Assembly: GCA_020441605.1 (NCBI GenBank)
Contig: JAGRLX010000145.1
Span: 1 to 57,577 of the forward strand
Direction: 5' to 3'
Length of the DNA: 57,577 nucleotides
From: Alphaproteobacteria bacterium
Lineage (GTDB): Bacteria; Pseudomonadota; Alphaproteobacteria; Rhizobiales; Aestuariivirgaceae
Below the pieces are notes generated by a model. It had not been told where the DNA came from and did no database searches. It was given only the letters and a program-made list of their open reading frames with translations. Position numbers and translations under genes: made by a program. Positions 26,479 through 35,325 of the stretch are shown here, one piece after another. The first letter of the stretch is position 1; each line of letters begins with the position of its first letter.

Positions 26479-29279
26479 CCTGGTTGCAGGCCCTGACCTT
26501 CACCACGCCATGGGCCCTGGCGGCACTGGCACTTTTGCCAGTGATCTGGTGGCTTCTGCGCTTCACCCCGCCGCGACCGGAGACAGTGAAGTTTCCGCCA
26601 CTGCGCCTGCTGCTCGACCTGATCAACCGCGAGGAGCAGCCCGACAAAACCCCCTGGTGGTTGCTTTTGTTGCGTCTGGCAATTGCCGCGCTGGTGATTC
26701 TTGGGGTGTCGCATCCGTTTTTTGCGCCCGGTCACGTCGCGGCCCTCCGCAACGAACCGTTGCTGCTAATCGTCGACGACAGCTGGGCTGCGGCCAACGG
26801 CTGGGACAAGCGCCAGGACGTCCTCGCAGAAGTGCTCGACCAGGCCGAAACCGCAGATGCGACCATATCTCTGGTGACCTCGACGCCCCAGGCCCGCCCC
26901 CAGGCCCTCGAGCCCATGATAGCGAGCGACGCCAAGTCCCGCGCCGCCGCCCTGCAGCCGCGCGCCCTCGATCCCGACCGCCCGCAACTGATCGCCAGGC
27001 TGAAGGACACCTTCGGTGCCGCTTCGTCACTTCGGGTGATCTGGATCAGTGACGGGATCGACGACGGTGCTGCCCGGGGCTTCGCCGAAGGCCTCCTGAG
27101 CCTGGCCAATGGCCGCGCCACCGTGGAAGCGATCGTGCCCGACATGACCGGCCTGCCAGCGGCCCTCGCGGCTCCGGGCTTCGACGGCGGCCGCATCAAG
27201 GTGACGGCCCTGCGGGTCGACGATGGCGCGGCGCGGGGCCTGAAGGTGGTCGCCCGTGCCGGCAACGGCCGCAGCCTGAGTGACGCCGCGCTGATCTTTC
27301 CGGCGGGTGCGGCCAAATCGGAGGCCAGCATCGACCTGCCGATCGAGTTGCGCAACGAAATTGCCCGTATTGAAATCGAGAACCAGCGCAATGCGGCCGC
27401 AACCTACCTGATGGACGATCGCTGGCGCCGCAAGTCCGTGGCCCTCCAGTCCGGGGCTCCGGCTGAAAGCGCCCAGCCGCTGCTGTCGCCGCTCTACTAT
27501 GTATCGCGTGCCCTCGAACCCTATGCCGAGATGACCGAGCCGGTCGGCCACGACAATCTCAAGCAGGCTCTCGACCAGGGCCTGTCGATGCTGGTGCTCG
27601 CCGATATCGGCGTCCTGCCCGACGAGACCCGCGCCATGGTCAGCACCTGGGTGGAGCGGGGCGGCGTGCTGGTGCGTTTCGCCGGCCCCCGCCTGGCCGG
27701 CGCGCAGGACGAGCTGGTGCCGGTCAAACTCCGCGAAGGCGGCCGTTCTCTGGGCAGCGCCCTGAGTTGGGAAACGCCCCAGGCCCTCCAGCCCTTCGCC
27801 GAGACGAGCCCCTTCGCCGGGCTCGCAATGGACGATACGGTCCGGGTCAGCCGCCAGGTCCTTGCCGAGCCCGATGCCGATCTGCCCGACCGGGTTTGGG
27901 CCAATCTTGCCGATGGCACGCCCCTGGTCACCGCCCGGCACGACGGCAAGGGACTGGTTATCCTGTTTCACATCACCGCCAATGCCGACTGGTCAAACCT
28001 GCCTCTGACCGGCCTTTTCGTCGAGATGCTGCGCCGGATCGTCGACCTCGCCCCCGCCGCCGGCGGAGGCGCTGCACCGAATGCGGCCGATCCCAACGCC
28101 ACCAATGCCTTCACCCCTTGGCGAGCCCTCTCGGGCTTCGGCGAACTGACCGACCCCCTGCCCGACACCAGGCCGGTGGCGGCCACGGCGATCGACAAGG
28201 CCAAAGCCTCGCCGGCAACGCCAGCCGGCCTCTACCGGCGAGGCGCACAGGAACGCGCGATCAACTTGTCCCGCGCCGGTGACCGTCTGCTGGCGATATC
28301 AGAACTGCCGGCGGGCGTCACCCACCGGCCACTCGAAGCCCAACCTTCCGAACCCCTCGCGCCCTGGATGTTTGCCGGGGCTACTATCCTGTTCCTGCTC
28401 GATTGCCTCGCCGCCCTGGTTCTGGGGGGCGGGCTGAACCGCCTGCGCACCCGCCGAAGCGCCGCAGCGCTCATGCTGCTCGTCCTGCTGCCCGCCGCGT
28501 TGCCACAGACCGCCGGTACGGCCCAGGCCGCGGAAGCTGACGACTTCGCCCTGCGAGCCGCGCTGGAGACCCGCCTCGCCTATGTCATCACCGGGGATGA
28601 CACCATCGACAGGATCAGCGAGGAAGGCCTGCGCGGACTCAACACCATCCTGACGGACCGCACCTCGATCGATCCGGGCGAACCGGTCGGGCTCAATATC
28701 GAGCGCGACGAAATCGTGTTCTTTCCGCTGATCTACTGGCCGGTGCGGCCCGATGCGCCAGTGCCCTCCGACGCCGCGCTGGAAAAGATGAGCACTTTCA
28801 TGAAGAACGGCGGCACCATCTTCTTCGACCTGCGCGACGATGGCGCCAGCCTCGATTCTCTGACCGGCGGCGCGACAGGCGCCCAGGATGCCCTGCGCCG
28901 CATGCTGGCCAAGCTTGACATTCCGCCACTCGAACCGGTGCCGGAAAACCACGTCCTGACCCGTACCTTCTATCTGCTCCAGTCGTTCCCGGGCCGCTAT
29001 GCCGACGGCCGCTTGTGGGTCGAACGTACCGATGACCAGGGCGCCGTCACGGGCGCGATCGACGGCGTGAGCTCCATCATCATCGGCAGCAACGACTATG
29101 CCGCCGCCTGGGCCATGGACAGCAATGGCGAGCCGCTGTTCGCAGTCATTCCCGGCATCGAGAGGCAGCGGGAATTCGCCTTCCGGACCGGAGTCAACGT
29201 CGTGATGTATGCCTTGACCGGCAATTACAAGGCAGATCAGGTCCATATCCCGGCGTTGCTGGAAAGGCTGGGTCAGTAA
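26475..29279 (+). CDS. membrane-anchored DUF4159 protein with BatA-type N-terminus
   Basis: 934 residues. N-terminal BatA-like segment with two membrane helices (TPWALAALALLPVIWWLLRF and WWLLLLRLAIAALVILGVS). A VWA-like region follows (LLLIVDDSWAAANGW), then a long periplasmic part with a glutamine-amidotransferase-like stretch, another membrane segment near 630-655, and the C-terminal DUF4159 domain (TRLAYVITGDDTIDRISEEGLRGLNTIL ... FFPLIYWPV). Joined by a one-base overlap to the next gene. Probably a cell-envelope complex matured by MoxR. Confidence 0.88.
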   Translation: MTWLQALTFTTPWALAALALLPVIWWLLRFTPPRPETVKFPPLRLLLDLINREEQPDKTPWWLLLLRLAIAALVILGVSHPFFAPGHVAALRNEPLLLIVDDSWAAANGWDKRQDVLAEVLDQAETADATISLVTSTPQARPQALEPMIASDAKSRAAALQPRALDPDRPQLIARLKDTFGAASSLRVIWISDGIDDGAARGFAEGLLSLANGRATVEAIVPDMTGLPAALAAPGFDGGRIKVTALRVDDGAARGLKVVARAGNGRSLSDAALIFPAGAAKSEASIDLPIELRNEIARIEIENQRNAAATYLMDDRWRRKSVALQSGAPAESAQPLLSPLYYVSRALEPYAEMTEPVGHDNLKQALDQGLSMLVLADIGVLPDETRAMVSTWVERGGVLVRFAGPRLAGAQDELVPVKLREGGRSLGSALSWETPQALQPFAETSPFAGLAMDDTVRVSRQVLAEPDADLPDRVWANLADGTPLVTARHDGKGLVILFHITANADWSNLPLTGLFVEMLRRIVDLAPAAGGGAAPNAADPNATNAFTPWRALSGFGELTDPLPDTRPVAATAIDKAKASPATPAGLYRRGAQERAINLSRAGDRLLAISELPAGVTHRPLEAQPSEPLAPWMFAGATILFLLDCLAALVLGGGLNRLRTRRSAAALMLLVLLPAALPQTAGTAQAAEADDFALRAALETRLAYVITGDDTIDRISEEGLRGLNTILTDRTSIDPGEPVGLNIERDEIVFFPLIYWPVRPDAPVPSDAALEKMSTFMKNGGTIFFDLRDDGASLDSLTGGATGAQDALRRMLAKLDIPPLEPVPENHVLTRTFYLLQSFPGRYADGRLWVERTDDQGAVTGAIDGVSSIIIGSNDYAAAWAMDSNGEPLFAVIPGIERQREFAFRTGVNVVMYALTGNYKADQVHIPALLERLGQ

Positions 29280-31333
29280 TGGGCTGGGCCCTCACCTTCG
29301 ATCCCTTCTTTGGCTGGGTGATGCTCGCCCTGTTTGCCGCCGCCGGCGTGGGGCTCATGCTGCTCGCGGCCGCCGCCCAGGCCCGCGGCTGGTGGCTGCG
29401 AGGCCTCGCCCTGCTGCTGCTTCTGGCCGCATTAGCCAATCCCACCCTGCGCAACGAGAAACGCGACAACCTCAGCGACATCGCGGTGGCCGTCATCGAC
29501 CGTAGCCTCAGCCAGACCAGCGGCAACCGCACCGCCCAGACTGACGAGGCCGCCGCCGCCCTGCAGGCCGCGGCCCAGCGCCTTGGCAATACCGAACTGC
29601 GGGTGGTCCAGGTTCGTTCGGGGATCAGCGCCGATGACGACGGAACCCGCGCCTTTGCGGCGCTTGACCGGGCTCTGGCCGATATCCCACCGGAACGCTT
29701 TGCCGGCGCCATCATGGTGACTGATGGCCAGGTTCACGACGTTCCGGCCGACATTGGCAAAGCCGGCATCGATGGCCCGCTGCATGGACTGATCACCGGT
29801 TCGCGCCGCGAGATCGACCGCAAGGTGGTGATCGACCGCAGCCCCCGCTTTGGCATCGTCGGCAAGGATCAGACCATCGTCTTCCATGTCGAGGAGGTGA
29901 ATGGTCCGGGCGGGCCAGTCGACGTGACCCTGCGCCTGGGCAGCAATTCGACCGAAACAATCACCGTCACGCCGGGCATTCCGGTCGAGTATTCGCTCAC
30001 CGTCGAGCACGGTGGCCAGAATATCGCCGAAGTGAGCGTGCCAGCACTCGACGGCGAGATCTCGACCCGCAACAACCGCGCCATCGCCGTGATCGAAGGC
30101 ATCCGCGACCGCCTGCGCGTGCTGCTGGTGTCGGGCGAACCCCATCCCGGCGAACGAACCTGGCGCAACCTGCTCAAGGCGGATGCGTCCGTCGACCTGG
30201 TCCATTTCACCATCCTGCGCCCGCCGGAAAAGCAGGATGGAACGCCGGTGAAGGAACTGGCGCTGATCGCCTTTCCCACCCGCGAACTGTTCATCGACAA
30301 GCTCGATGAATTCGACCTGGTGATCTTCGACCGCTACCGGCGCCAGGCCATCTTGCCGGCCGCCTATCTCAGCAACGTGGCCCGGTATGTGCGCGACGGT
30401 GGCGCCGTCCTGATCTCGTCAGGCCCCGACTTCGCCAGCGAGGACGGGCTCTATATGACGCCGCTCGCTGATGTCATCGCCGCGGCCCCGACCGGCGAAA
30501 TCATCGAAGGTCCGTTCCGGCCGAAGCTCACCCCGGCCGGCCGCAAGCACCCGGTGACCCGCGATCTACCGGGCGGCGGCGAGACCCCGAGTTGGGGCCG
30601 CTGGTTCCGGCTGGTCGGAACCTCCGAGGCCAGCGGCGACACGGTCATGTCCGGAACCGATGACCGGGCCCTTCTGGTGCTGTCGCACGCCGGCGAAGGC
30701 CGGGTCGCGCAGATGCTGTCCGACCAGGGTTGGCTCTGGGCCAGGGGCTATGACGGCGGCGGGCCGCAGACCGAACTGCTGCGCCGGATCGCCCACTGGC
30801 TGATGAAGGAACCGGACCTCGAGGAAGAATCCCTCCACGCCACGCAGCAGGGCAGCCAACTGGTGATCGAGCGCCGCACCATGGCCGACAGCGCCGAGCC
30901 GGTGACCGTGACGCTGCCCACGGGTGCAACGGTGCAGGTTCCGCTTGTCGAAACGGCTCCGGGCCAGTGGCAGGGTCGGCTCGACGTTTCGGAGGCTGGG
31001 CTGCATCGCCTCACGGATGGCAAGCTGGACGCGGTCGCCGCGGCCGGCAGCGCCGACGCCCGAGAAACCACCGACCTCATCGCCACCGACAAGCTGCTGG
31101 CCCCCGTTGCGGCAGCGACCGGCGGGTCTGTCAACTGGCTTGAAAATGGCCTGCCGCAGCTGGTCAAGGTCGGGCCTGGCCGTCAGGCTTCAGGCACCGG
31201 CTGGGTCGGCTTGCGCGCCAATGGTGCCTACCGCGTGGCAGCGGTGACGACCGTACCCCTCTTCGCCACTCTTCTCGCCCTCGCCGCTCTGCTGTTCGGC
31301 CTCTGCGCCATGTGGTATCGCGAAGGCCGCTGA
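29279..31333 (+). CDS. large membrane protein of the MoxR cluster (amidotransferase-like/VWA-like)
   Basis: 684 residues. Two N-terminal membrane helices (about 10-35 and 40-58), a long periplasmic section, and a last helix near 660-680. IAVAVIDRSLSQTSGNR opens a VWA-like domain; FDLVIFDRYRRQAILPAAYLSNVARYVRDGGAVLISSGPDF resembles a class I glutamine amidotransferase-like fold without the nucleophile Cys. Last of four genes in the operon. Its 3' end overlaps the convergent GNAT gene by 144 bases. Confidence 0.85.
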   Translation: MGWALTFDPFFGWVMLALFAAAGVGLMLLAAAAQARGWWLRGLALLLLLAALANPTLRNEKRDNLSDIAVAVIDRSLSQTSGNRTAQTDEAAAALQAAAQRLGNTELRVVQVRSGISADDDGTRAFAALDRALADIPPERFAGAIMVTDGQVHDVPADIGKAGIDGPLHGLITGSRREIDRKVVIDRSPRFGIVGKDQTIVFHVEEVNGPGGPVDVTLRLGSNSTETITVTPGIPVEYSLTVEHGGQNIAEVSVPALDGEISTRNNRAIAVIEGIRDRLRVLLVSGEPHPGERTWRNLLKADASVDLVHFTILRPPEKQDGTPVKELALIAFPTRELFIDKLDEFDLVIFDRYRRQAILPAAYLSNVARYVRDGGAVLISSGPDFASEDGLYMTPLADVIAAAPTGEIIEGPFRPKLTPAGRKHPVTRDLPGGGETPSWGRWFRLVGTSEASGDTVMSGTDDRALLVLSHAGEGRVAQMLSDQGWLWARGYDGGGPQTELLRRIAHWLMKEPDLEEESLHATQQGSQLVIERRTMADSAEPVTVTLPTGATVQVPLVETAPGQWQGRLDVSEAGLHRLTDGKLDAVAAAGSADARETTDLIATDKLLAPVAAATGGSVNWLENGLPQLVKVGPGRQASGTGWVGLRANGAYRVAAVTTVPLFATLLALAALLFGLCAMWYREGR

Positions 31334-31852
31334 CCGCTCGTGAAAGCGGTGCGGCGGCAGCACCAGGCCATGGGCCACGTCAAGGGCGCCGGGCACCAGC
31401 TCCAGATAGAGGAACCGCCGGGGATCGACTGGTCCCGGCAGGATCAACTGGCCCTCCGGCAGGCGGCGAAACCCGACTCTGGCGTAATAGGGCTCGTCGC
31501 CGACCAGGAAAATGAGGCGATGTCCCAGCCCCCGGGCCCGGGCTATGCCTTCGCGCATCAGGGCCAGCCCGACGCCAAGGTTCTGGCGATCGGGGTGGAC
31601 CGCCAGCGGCCCCAGAAGCAGGGCGGGCGTTCCGGCAGGTCCGACGCAAAGCGGCCAGAAACTGATCGTTCCAGCCAGCCCCGTCTCGGCATCGCGCACC
31701 ACCATCGACAGGCCTGCCACCGGCGAACTGCCCTCCCGCAGCCGGTAGGACGTCTTGGTACGGCGGTCCACGCCAAAACTCAGATCGAGAAGATGCTCGA
31801 TGGCGTCGTGGTCGGAGTCCAGGGTGTCTTCAATGATTGGCATGCCGGTCAT
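31190..31852 (-). CDS. GNAT-family N-acetyltransferase (YhbS-like) with overlapping 3' end
   Basis: 220 residues. The acetyl-CoA site is LLLGPLAVHPDRQNLGVGLALMREGIARARGLGHRLIFLVGDEPYYARVGFRRL, then YLELVPGALDVAHGLVLPPHRF, where relatives end. About 50 further residues (Ser/Glu/Gly-rich, HGAEAEQQSGEGEKSGEE) are read from the antisense of the convergent gene and are probably an accretion after loss of the ancestral stop. Confidence 0.85.
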   Translation of the reverse strand: MTGMPIIEDTLDSDHDAIEHLLDLSFGVDRRTKTSYRLREGSSPVAGLSMVVRDAETGLAGTISFWPLCVGPAGTPALLLGPLAVHPDRQNLGVGLALMREGIARARGLGHRLIFLVGDEPYYARVGFRRLPEGQLILPGPVDPRRFLYLELVPGALDVAHGLVLPPHRFHERSAAFAIPHGAEAEQQSGEGEKSGEEGYGRHRCHAVGTIGAQADPAGA

Positions 31853-32060
31853 GGCAGGGATCTTTCGGAAATCGGCGGCGGTGGCCGGGGCCCGGAACGG
31901 CGATCAACGACGCCGGCGCGAAGGCAAGGGACCAGGCTGGTTCAGGCGCGCGGGCTGCCGCGCAAAGCGCGGGCTCGTCGTCGCAGCTGAATGGCCAGTG
32001 ACCGGATCATGGTCGCGCCTTAGTCCTCAACCGGGCTGACGTCAAGGAAAACCCGTGGGC

Positions 32061-32558
32061 TCACCAGTCCCAGACCTCGGGAACCTGACCGCAGGCCTCG
32101 GCAATGCGGCGCCGGGTTCCGGCCGTCGTACCCTCAGGCAGGGCGGTGAGATCATGAAACCGGGCCTCGGCGATCTCGGCGGTGGGCCGGAACGGCATCT
32201 GGCGGAACTGGCGCAGCACGAAGCAGGCCACGTGATCGCCGGGGAACTGCCGGTCGTTGAGATAGATCCCCATGAGCACGGGCGGCGCATCGGCATGGAT
32301 GCAAGCCTCCTCGCGCAACTCACGAATCGCCGCCGCCACCACCGTCTCGCCCCGCTCGACGCCGCCCCCCGGCAGAAGCCAGCCGGGCGCATAGGTATGC
32401 CGTACCAGAAGCACGCCACCTTCGGGTGACAGAACGACTATGCGGGTGCCGAGCGTCATGCCCCTCGCCTGGCGGTAATAGGGCTGCAGGACGAGCCGGG
32501 ACACGGCCTTGAAGGCTACACGCTTGAGCATGGCTCTGGATATCAAGCGGCGCATCAT
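32061..32558 (-). CDS. Nudix hydrolase
   Basis: 165 residues. Nudix box GGGVERGETVVAAAIRELREEACI follows VLLVRHTYAPGWLLPGG. The helical N-terminus (MMRRLISRAMLKRVAFKAVSRLVLQPYYRQARGMTLG) is amphipathic and may touch the membrane. Substrate unknown. Divergent, 44 bases away, from the bCerS-like gene; a role in the sphingolipid locus is possible but unsupported. Confidence 0.87.
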   Translation of the reverse strand: MMRRLISRAMLKRVAFKAVSRLVLQPYYRQARGMTLGTRIVVLSPEGGVLLVRHTYAPGWLLPGGGVERGETVVAAAIRELREEACIHADAPPVLMGIYLNDRQFPGDHVACFVLRQFRQMPFRPTAEIAEARFHDLTALPEGTTAGTRRRIAEACGQVPEVWDW

Positions 32559-32602
32559 TCGCCAAGCTTGAGTTGGCCTGCACTTGGCTCTAAGCCGTGG
32601 CC

Positions 32603-33748
32603 ATGAGCCAGTCCATCACCGTGCGGCCGGTCTCCGGCAAGAGCGATCTTCGCGCCTTTCTCGATGTGCCCTTCGCCATCTACCGCGACGATCCCAACTG
32701 GATTCCGCCGCTCTACCTTGAGCGCTTCGAGCATCTCGATCCGAAGAAGAATCCCTATTTCCAGCACGCCGACGTTCAATTGTTCCTGGCGGAGCGCGCA
32801 GGCCAGCCCGTCGGCCGGATCTCCGCCCAGTTCGACCGGCTGCGCAATGACTGCCACAAGGATGACGTCGGCCAGTTCGGGTTCATCGAGGCCCCCGACG
32901 ATCCTCAGGTCTTTGCTGCCCTGTTCGACGCCGCCCAGACCTGGCTCGCCGGCCATAACGCCCGCACCATCCAGGGCCCGTTCAATTTTTCCATCAATGA
33001 TGAGATGGGATGCCTGATCGAAGGCTTCGACACGCCGCCCAACATGATGATGGCCCATGCCCGCCCCTACTACGGGCCGCGGATCGAGGAGCAGGGCTTC
33101 GTCAAGGCTAAGGACGTGATCGCTTATGACTACGACGGCCGCCTGCCGATGCCGCCCAAGATGCGCGGCATGATCGACCGGGTACTCACCTCTCGCGACA
33201 TTTCCATCCGCCCGCTCGACAAGAGACAGCTCGACCGCGAGCTCGGCATCATTTTCGAGATCTTCAATGACGCGTGGACTGAGAATTGGGGCTTCGTCCC
33301 GTTCACCGCCGAGGAGCTCAAAGTTCTCGGAAACAACCTCAAGTTCCTCATCAAGGGGGACTATGTGGCAATCGCCAGCTATCGCGGCGAGCCAGCGGCC
33401 ATGGCGGTAACCCTGCCAAATCTCAACGACTGGATCAGGGATTTGAACGGGCGTCTGCTGCCCTTCGGCTGGGCCAAGCTGATGTGGCGCATGTTTGCCA
33501 GGCCGCCACTGTCGGGCCGCCTGCCGCTGCTCGGGGTCAAGAAGAAATTCCACGGCAGTCTGACCGGAACCGCCCTTGCTCTCGGCGTGATCGAGACAGT
33601 TTACCGCTATCATACGCCACGCGGCACCTACAAGGGCGAGCTGTCGTGGATCCTGGAAGACAACCTTCCCATGCGGCGGATCATCGAGGCGGTCGGCGCC
33701 AAACCCTACAAGACCTATCGCATCTACGAGAAGCCGCTGGCCACCTGA
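32603..33748 (+). CDS. bcerS: GNAT-like acyltransferase, candidate bacterial ceramide synthase
   Basis: About 381 residues; ATG 32603 preferred over a GTG six bases earlier, neither with a good ribosome-binding site. N-terminal domain YRDDPNWIPPLYLERFEHLDPKKNPYFQHADVQLFLAERAGQPVGRISAQFD and C-terminal LEDNLPMRRIIEAVGAKPYKTYRIYEK are GNAT-like; this family was long misannotated. In Caulobacter such a protein, bCerS, adds the second acyl chain to the sphingoid base and lies near spt. Here it lies about 9.5 kb from spt with headgroup genes between. The name is an inference from family and context. Confidence 0.75.
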   Translation: MSQSITVRPVSGKSDLRAFLDVPFAIYRDDPNWIPPLYLERFEHLDPKKNPYFQHADVQLFLAERAGQPVGRISAQFDRLRNDCHKDDVGQFGFIEAPDDPQVFAALFDAAQTWLAGHNARTIQGPFNFSINDEMGCLIEGFDTPPNMMMAHARPYYGPRIEEQGFVKAKDVIAYDYDGRLPMPPKMRGMIDRVLTSRDISIRPLDKRQLDRELGIIFEIFNDAWTENWGFVPFTAEELKVLGNNLKFLIKGDYVAIASYRGEPAAMAVTLPNLNDWIRDLNGRLLPFGWAKLMWRMFARPPLSGRLPLLGVKKKFHGSLTGTALALGVIETVYRYHTPRGTYKGELSWILEDNLPMRRIIEAVGAKPYKTYRIYEKPLAT

Positions 33749-33749
33749 C

Positions 33750-34520
33750 ATGACCGCCCGCTGGAACGCCCTCATCCTGGCCGCGGGCCGCGGGCCTGAC
33801 GACCCTATGGCCAAGGCCTATGGCGTGGCCAACAAGACGACGATCGCCGTCGGCGGCGTGCCCATGCTGTCGCGGGTCGTGGCGGCACTCGAGGCCTCGG
33901 GCGAAGTTGCCACGATCACGGTCGCCATCGAGCGTTCGGAGATCGCCCGCGACATGCTGGGCACGCGGGCTGAAATCATCGGCGCGGCGGAAAGTGCCCC
34001 GGCGTCGGTCATTGCCGCGATCTCTGCTGGAAAACTGACGTTTCCCGTGGTGGTCACGACCGGCGACCATGCCCTGCTGACCCCGGAGATGGTACGCCAC
34101 TTCTGCGCCAAGTCCGAAGAATCGCAGGCGGATTTCACCGCCGGCTTGGCCCGTGCCGAAACCATCCTTGCCGCCTATCCGCAGTCCGTCCGCACTTTCT
34201 TCCGCCTTGGCCACGACCGGGTGTCGGGCTGCAATCTCTTTGCCTTGCGCAACCCACGCGCCCTGCGCCTGTTGGAGCGCTGGCGCTATCTCGAGCAGGT
34301 GCGCAAGAAGCCCTGGCGCCTGGTTGCTGCCTTCGGGATTCTCTCCTTGCTGCGCTTCCTTACCGGACGCATCGATCTCGATGGCGCCTTCGCCACCGTG
34401 TCGCGCAAGCTTGAACTGATCGTGAAGCCGGTGGTAATGCCCTGGGCCGAAGCTGCCATCGATATCGACAAGCCGGCCGACAAGGAACTTGCCGAACTGA
34501 TCCTCGCCCGCCGCGGCTGA
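33750..34520 (+). CDS. nucleotidyltransferase (MobA/GlmU-like fold)
   Basis: 256 residues. WNALILAAGRGPDDPMAKAYGVANKTTIAVGGVPMLSRVV carries the Rossmann-like NTP loop and ends with the Lys that binds phosphate; VVVTTGDHALLTPEMV holds the metal-binding Asp. C-terminal residues KPWRLVAAFGILSLLRFLTGRIDLDGAF look amphipathic or membrane associated. Starts one base after the bCerS-like stop. Probably activates a small phosphorylated alcohol or acid with CTP for the lipid headgroup; the substrate is not visible. Confidence 0.8.
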   Translation: MTARWNALILAAGRGPDDPMAKAYGVANKTTIAVGGVPMLSRVVAALEASGEVATITVAIERSEIARDMLGTRAEIIGAAESAPASVIAAISAGKLTFPVVVTTGDHALLTPEMVRHFCAKSEESQADFTAGLARAETILAAYPQSVRTFFRLGHDRVSGCNLFALRNPRALRLLERWRYLEQVRKKPWRLVAAFGILSLLRFLTGRIDLDGAFATVSRKLELIVKPVVMPWAEAAIDIDKPADKELAELILARRG

Positions 34521-35252
34521 TCAGCCCCAGCCTGCCGCCAACTGCCGCGCCTGCTGCAGATCGACCGGAAAGTCCACCTCGCACCAGCGGATGCCGCTGA
34601 TCGCGATGGTATTGATGTCCAGCACCTTGGCAAGAGAACCGACGGCCGACGGGAACCATTGCTTCAAGCCGGCGGGATCGCGCATCGCCCTGTCCAGCTG
34701 CGCCACGTAGGACGCTACGCCGTCCCCCCGGAAAATATAGAAGCCGATGGCCTCGGCATCCACCGTGTCGACGGGAAGCATCTTGCCGATCTCGGTGAGA
34801 CGGCCGGCATCCAGCATCACCTTCATGTCGTCGGGATCGTAGCTGTCCTTGTGGTTGACCGCCACAGTGACCGGCCGGGCATCGGCCGACAGTAGCCGCT
34901 CGACGAGATCGGCGCGGAACACATTGTCACCATTCACCTGGATGAAGTCAGTTGTCATCTCGCCGCGCGCCATCCAGCAGCTGGCGAGGTTGTCGGCCAC
35001 CGCATAGAAGGGGTTGTACACCGTGCGGATCGATACGCCCTTGTCCTTCGCCAGCGCCGCCAGCGCGTCTTCCATGCGCGCCGTGCCGTAACCAGTGACG
35101 ACCACGAAATCGTCGATGCCGCAGGCCGCGAAGGCATCGATCTGACGGGCGATCAGCGTGCGGCCGTGAATATCGAGAAGCGCCTTAGGCACTTCGGCAG
35201 TGAGCGGCAGCAGCCGTTTGCCCTGGCCGGCGGCGAGAATGATGACACGCAC
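34521..35252 (-). CDS. sugar/headgroup nucleotidyltransferase (CTP:phosphate-alcohol type)
   Basis: About 243 residues from GTG 35250-35252 (VRVIILAAGQGKRLLPLTAEVPKALLDIHGRTLI); an ATG at 35303 would add 17 residues before the conserved start. VNGDNVFRADLVERLL holds the metal Asp; YNPFYAVADNLASCW and EIGKMLPVDTVDAEAIGFYIF match phosphocholine or inositol-phosphate cytidylyltransferases. Its stop abuts the stop of the preceding plus-strand gene without a spare base. Candidate for making the CDP-linked headgroup used at 39054. Confidence 0.82.
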   Translation of the reverse strand: MRVIILAAGQGKRLLPLTAEVPKALLDIHGRTLIARQIDAFAACGIDDFVVVTGYGTARMEDALAALAKDKGVSIRTVYNPFYAVADNLASCWMARGEMTTDFIQVNGDNVFRADLVERLLSADARPVTVAVNHKDSYDPDDMKVMLDAGRLTEIGKMLPVDTVDAEAIGFYIFRGDGVASYVAQLDRAMRDPAGLKQWFPSAVGSLAKVLDINTIAISGIRWCEVDFPVDLQQARQLAAGWG

Positions 35253-35325
35253 GATGCTTGAACCCCGATGATGCAGAAGCGTAGAAGGCCGTCTCAATCG
35301 CACTCGATTCTCAGGAAGTCAATTC

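Noticed and set aside
32555..33814. 419-codon minus-strand open frame
   Set aside because: Antisense of the bCerS-like gene; no motifs.
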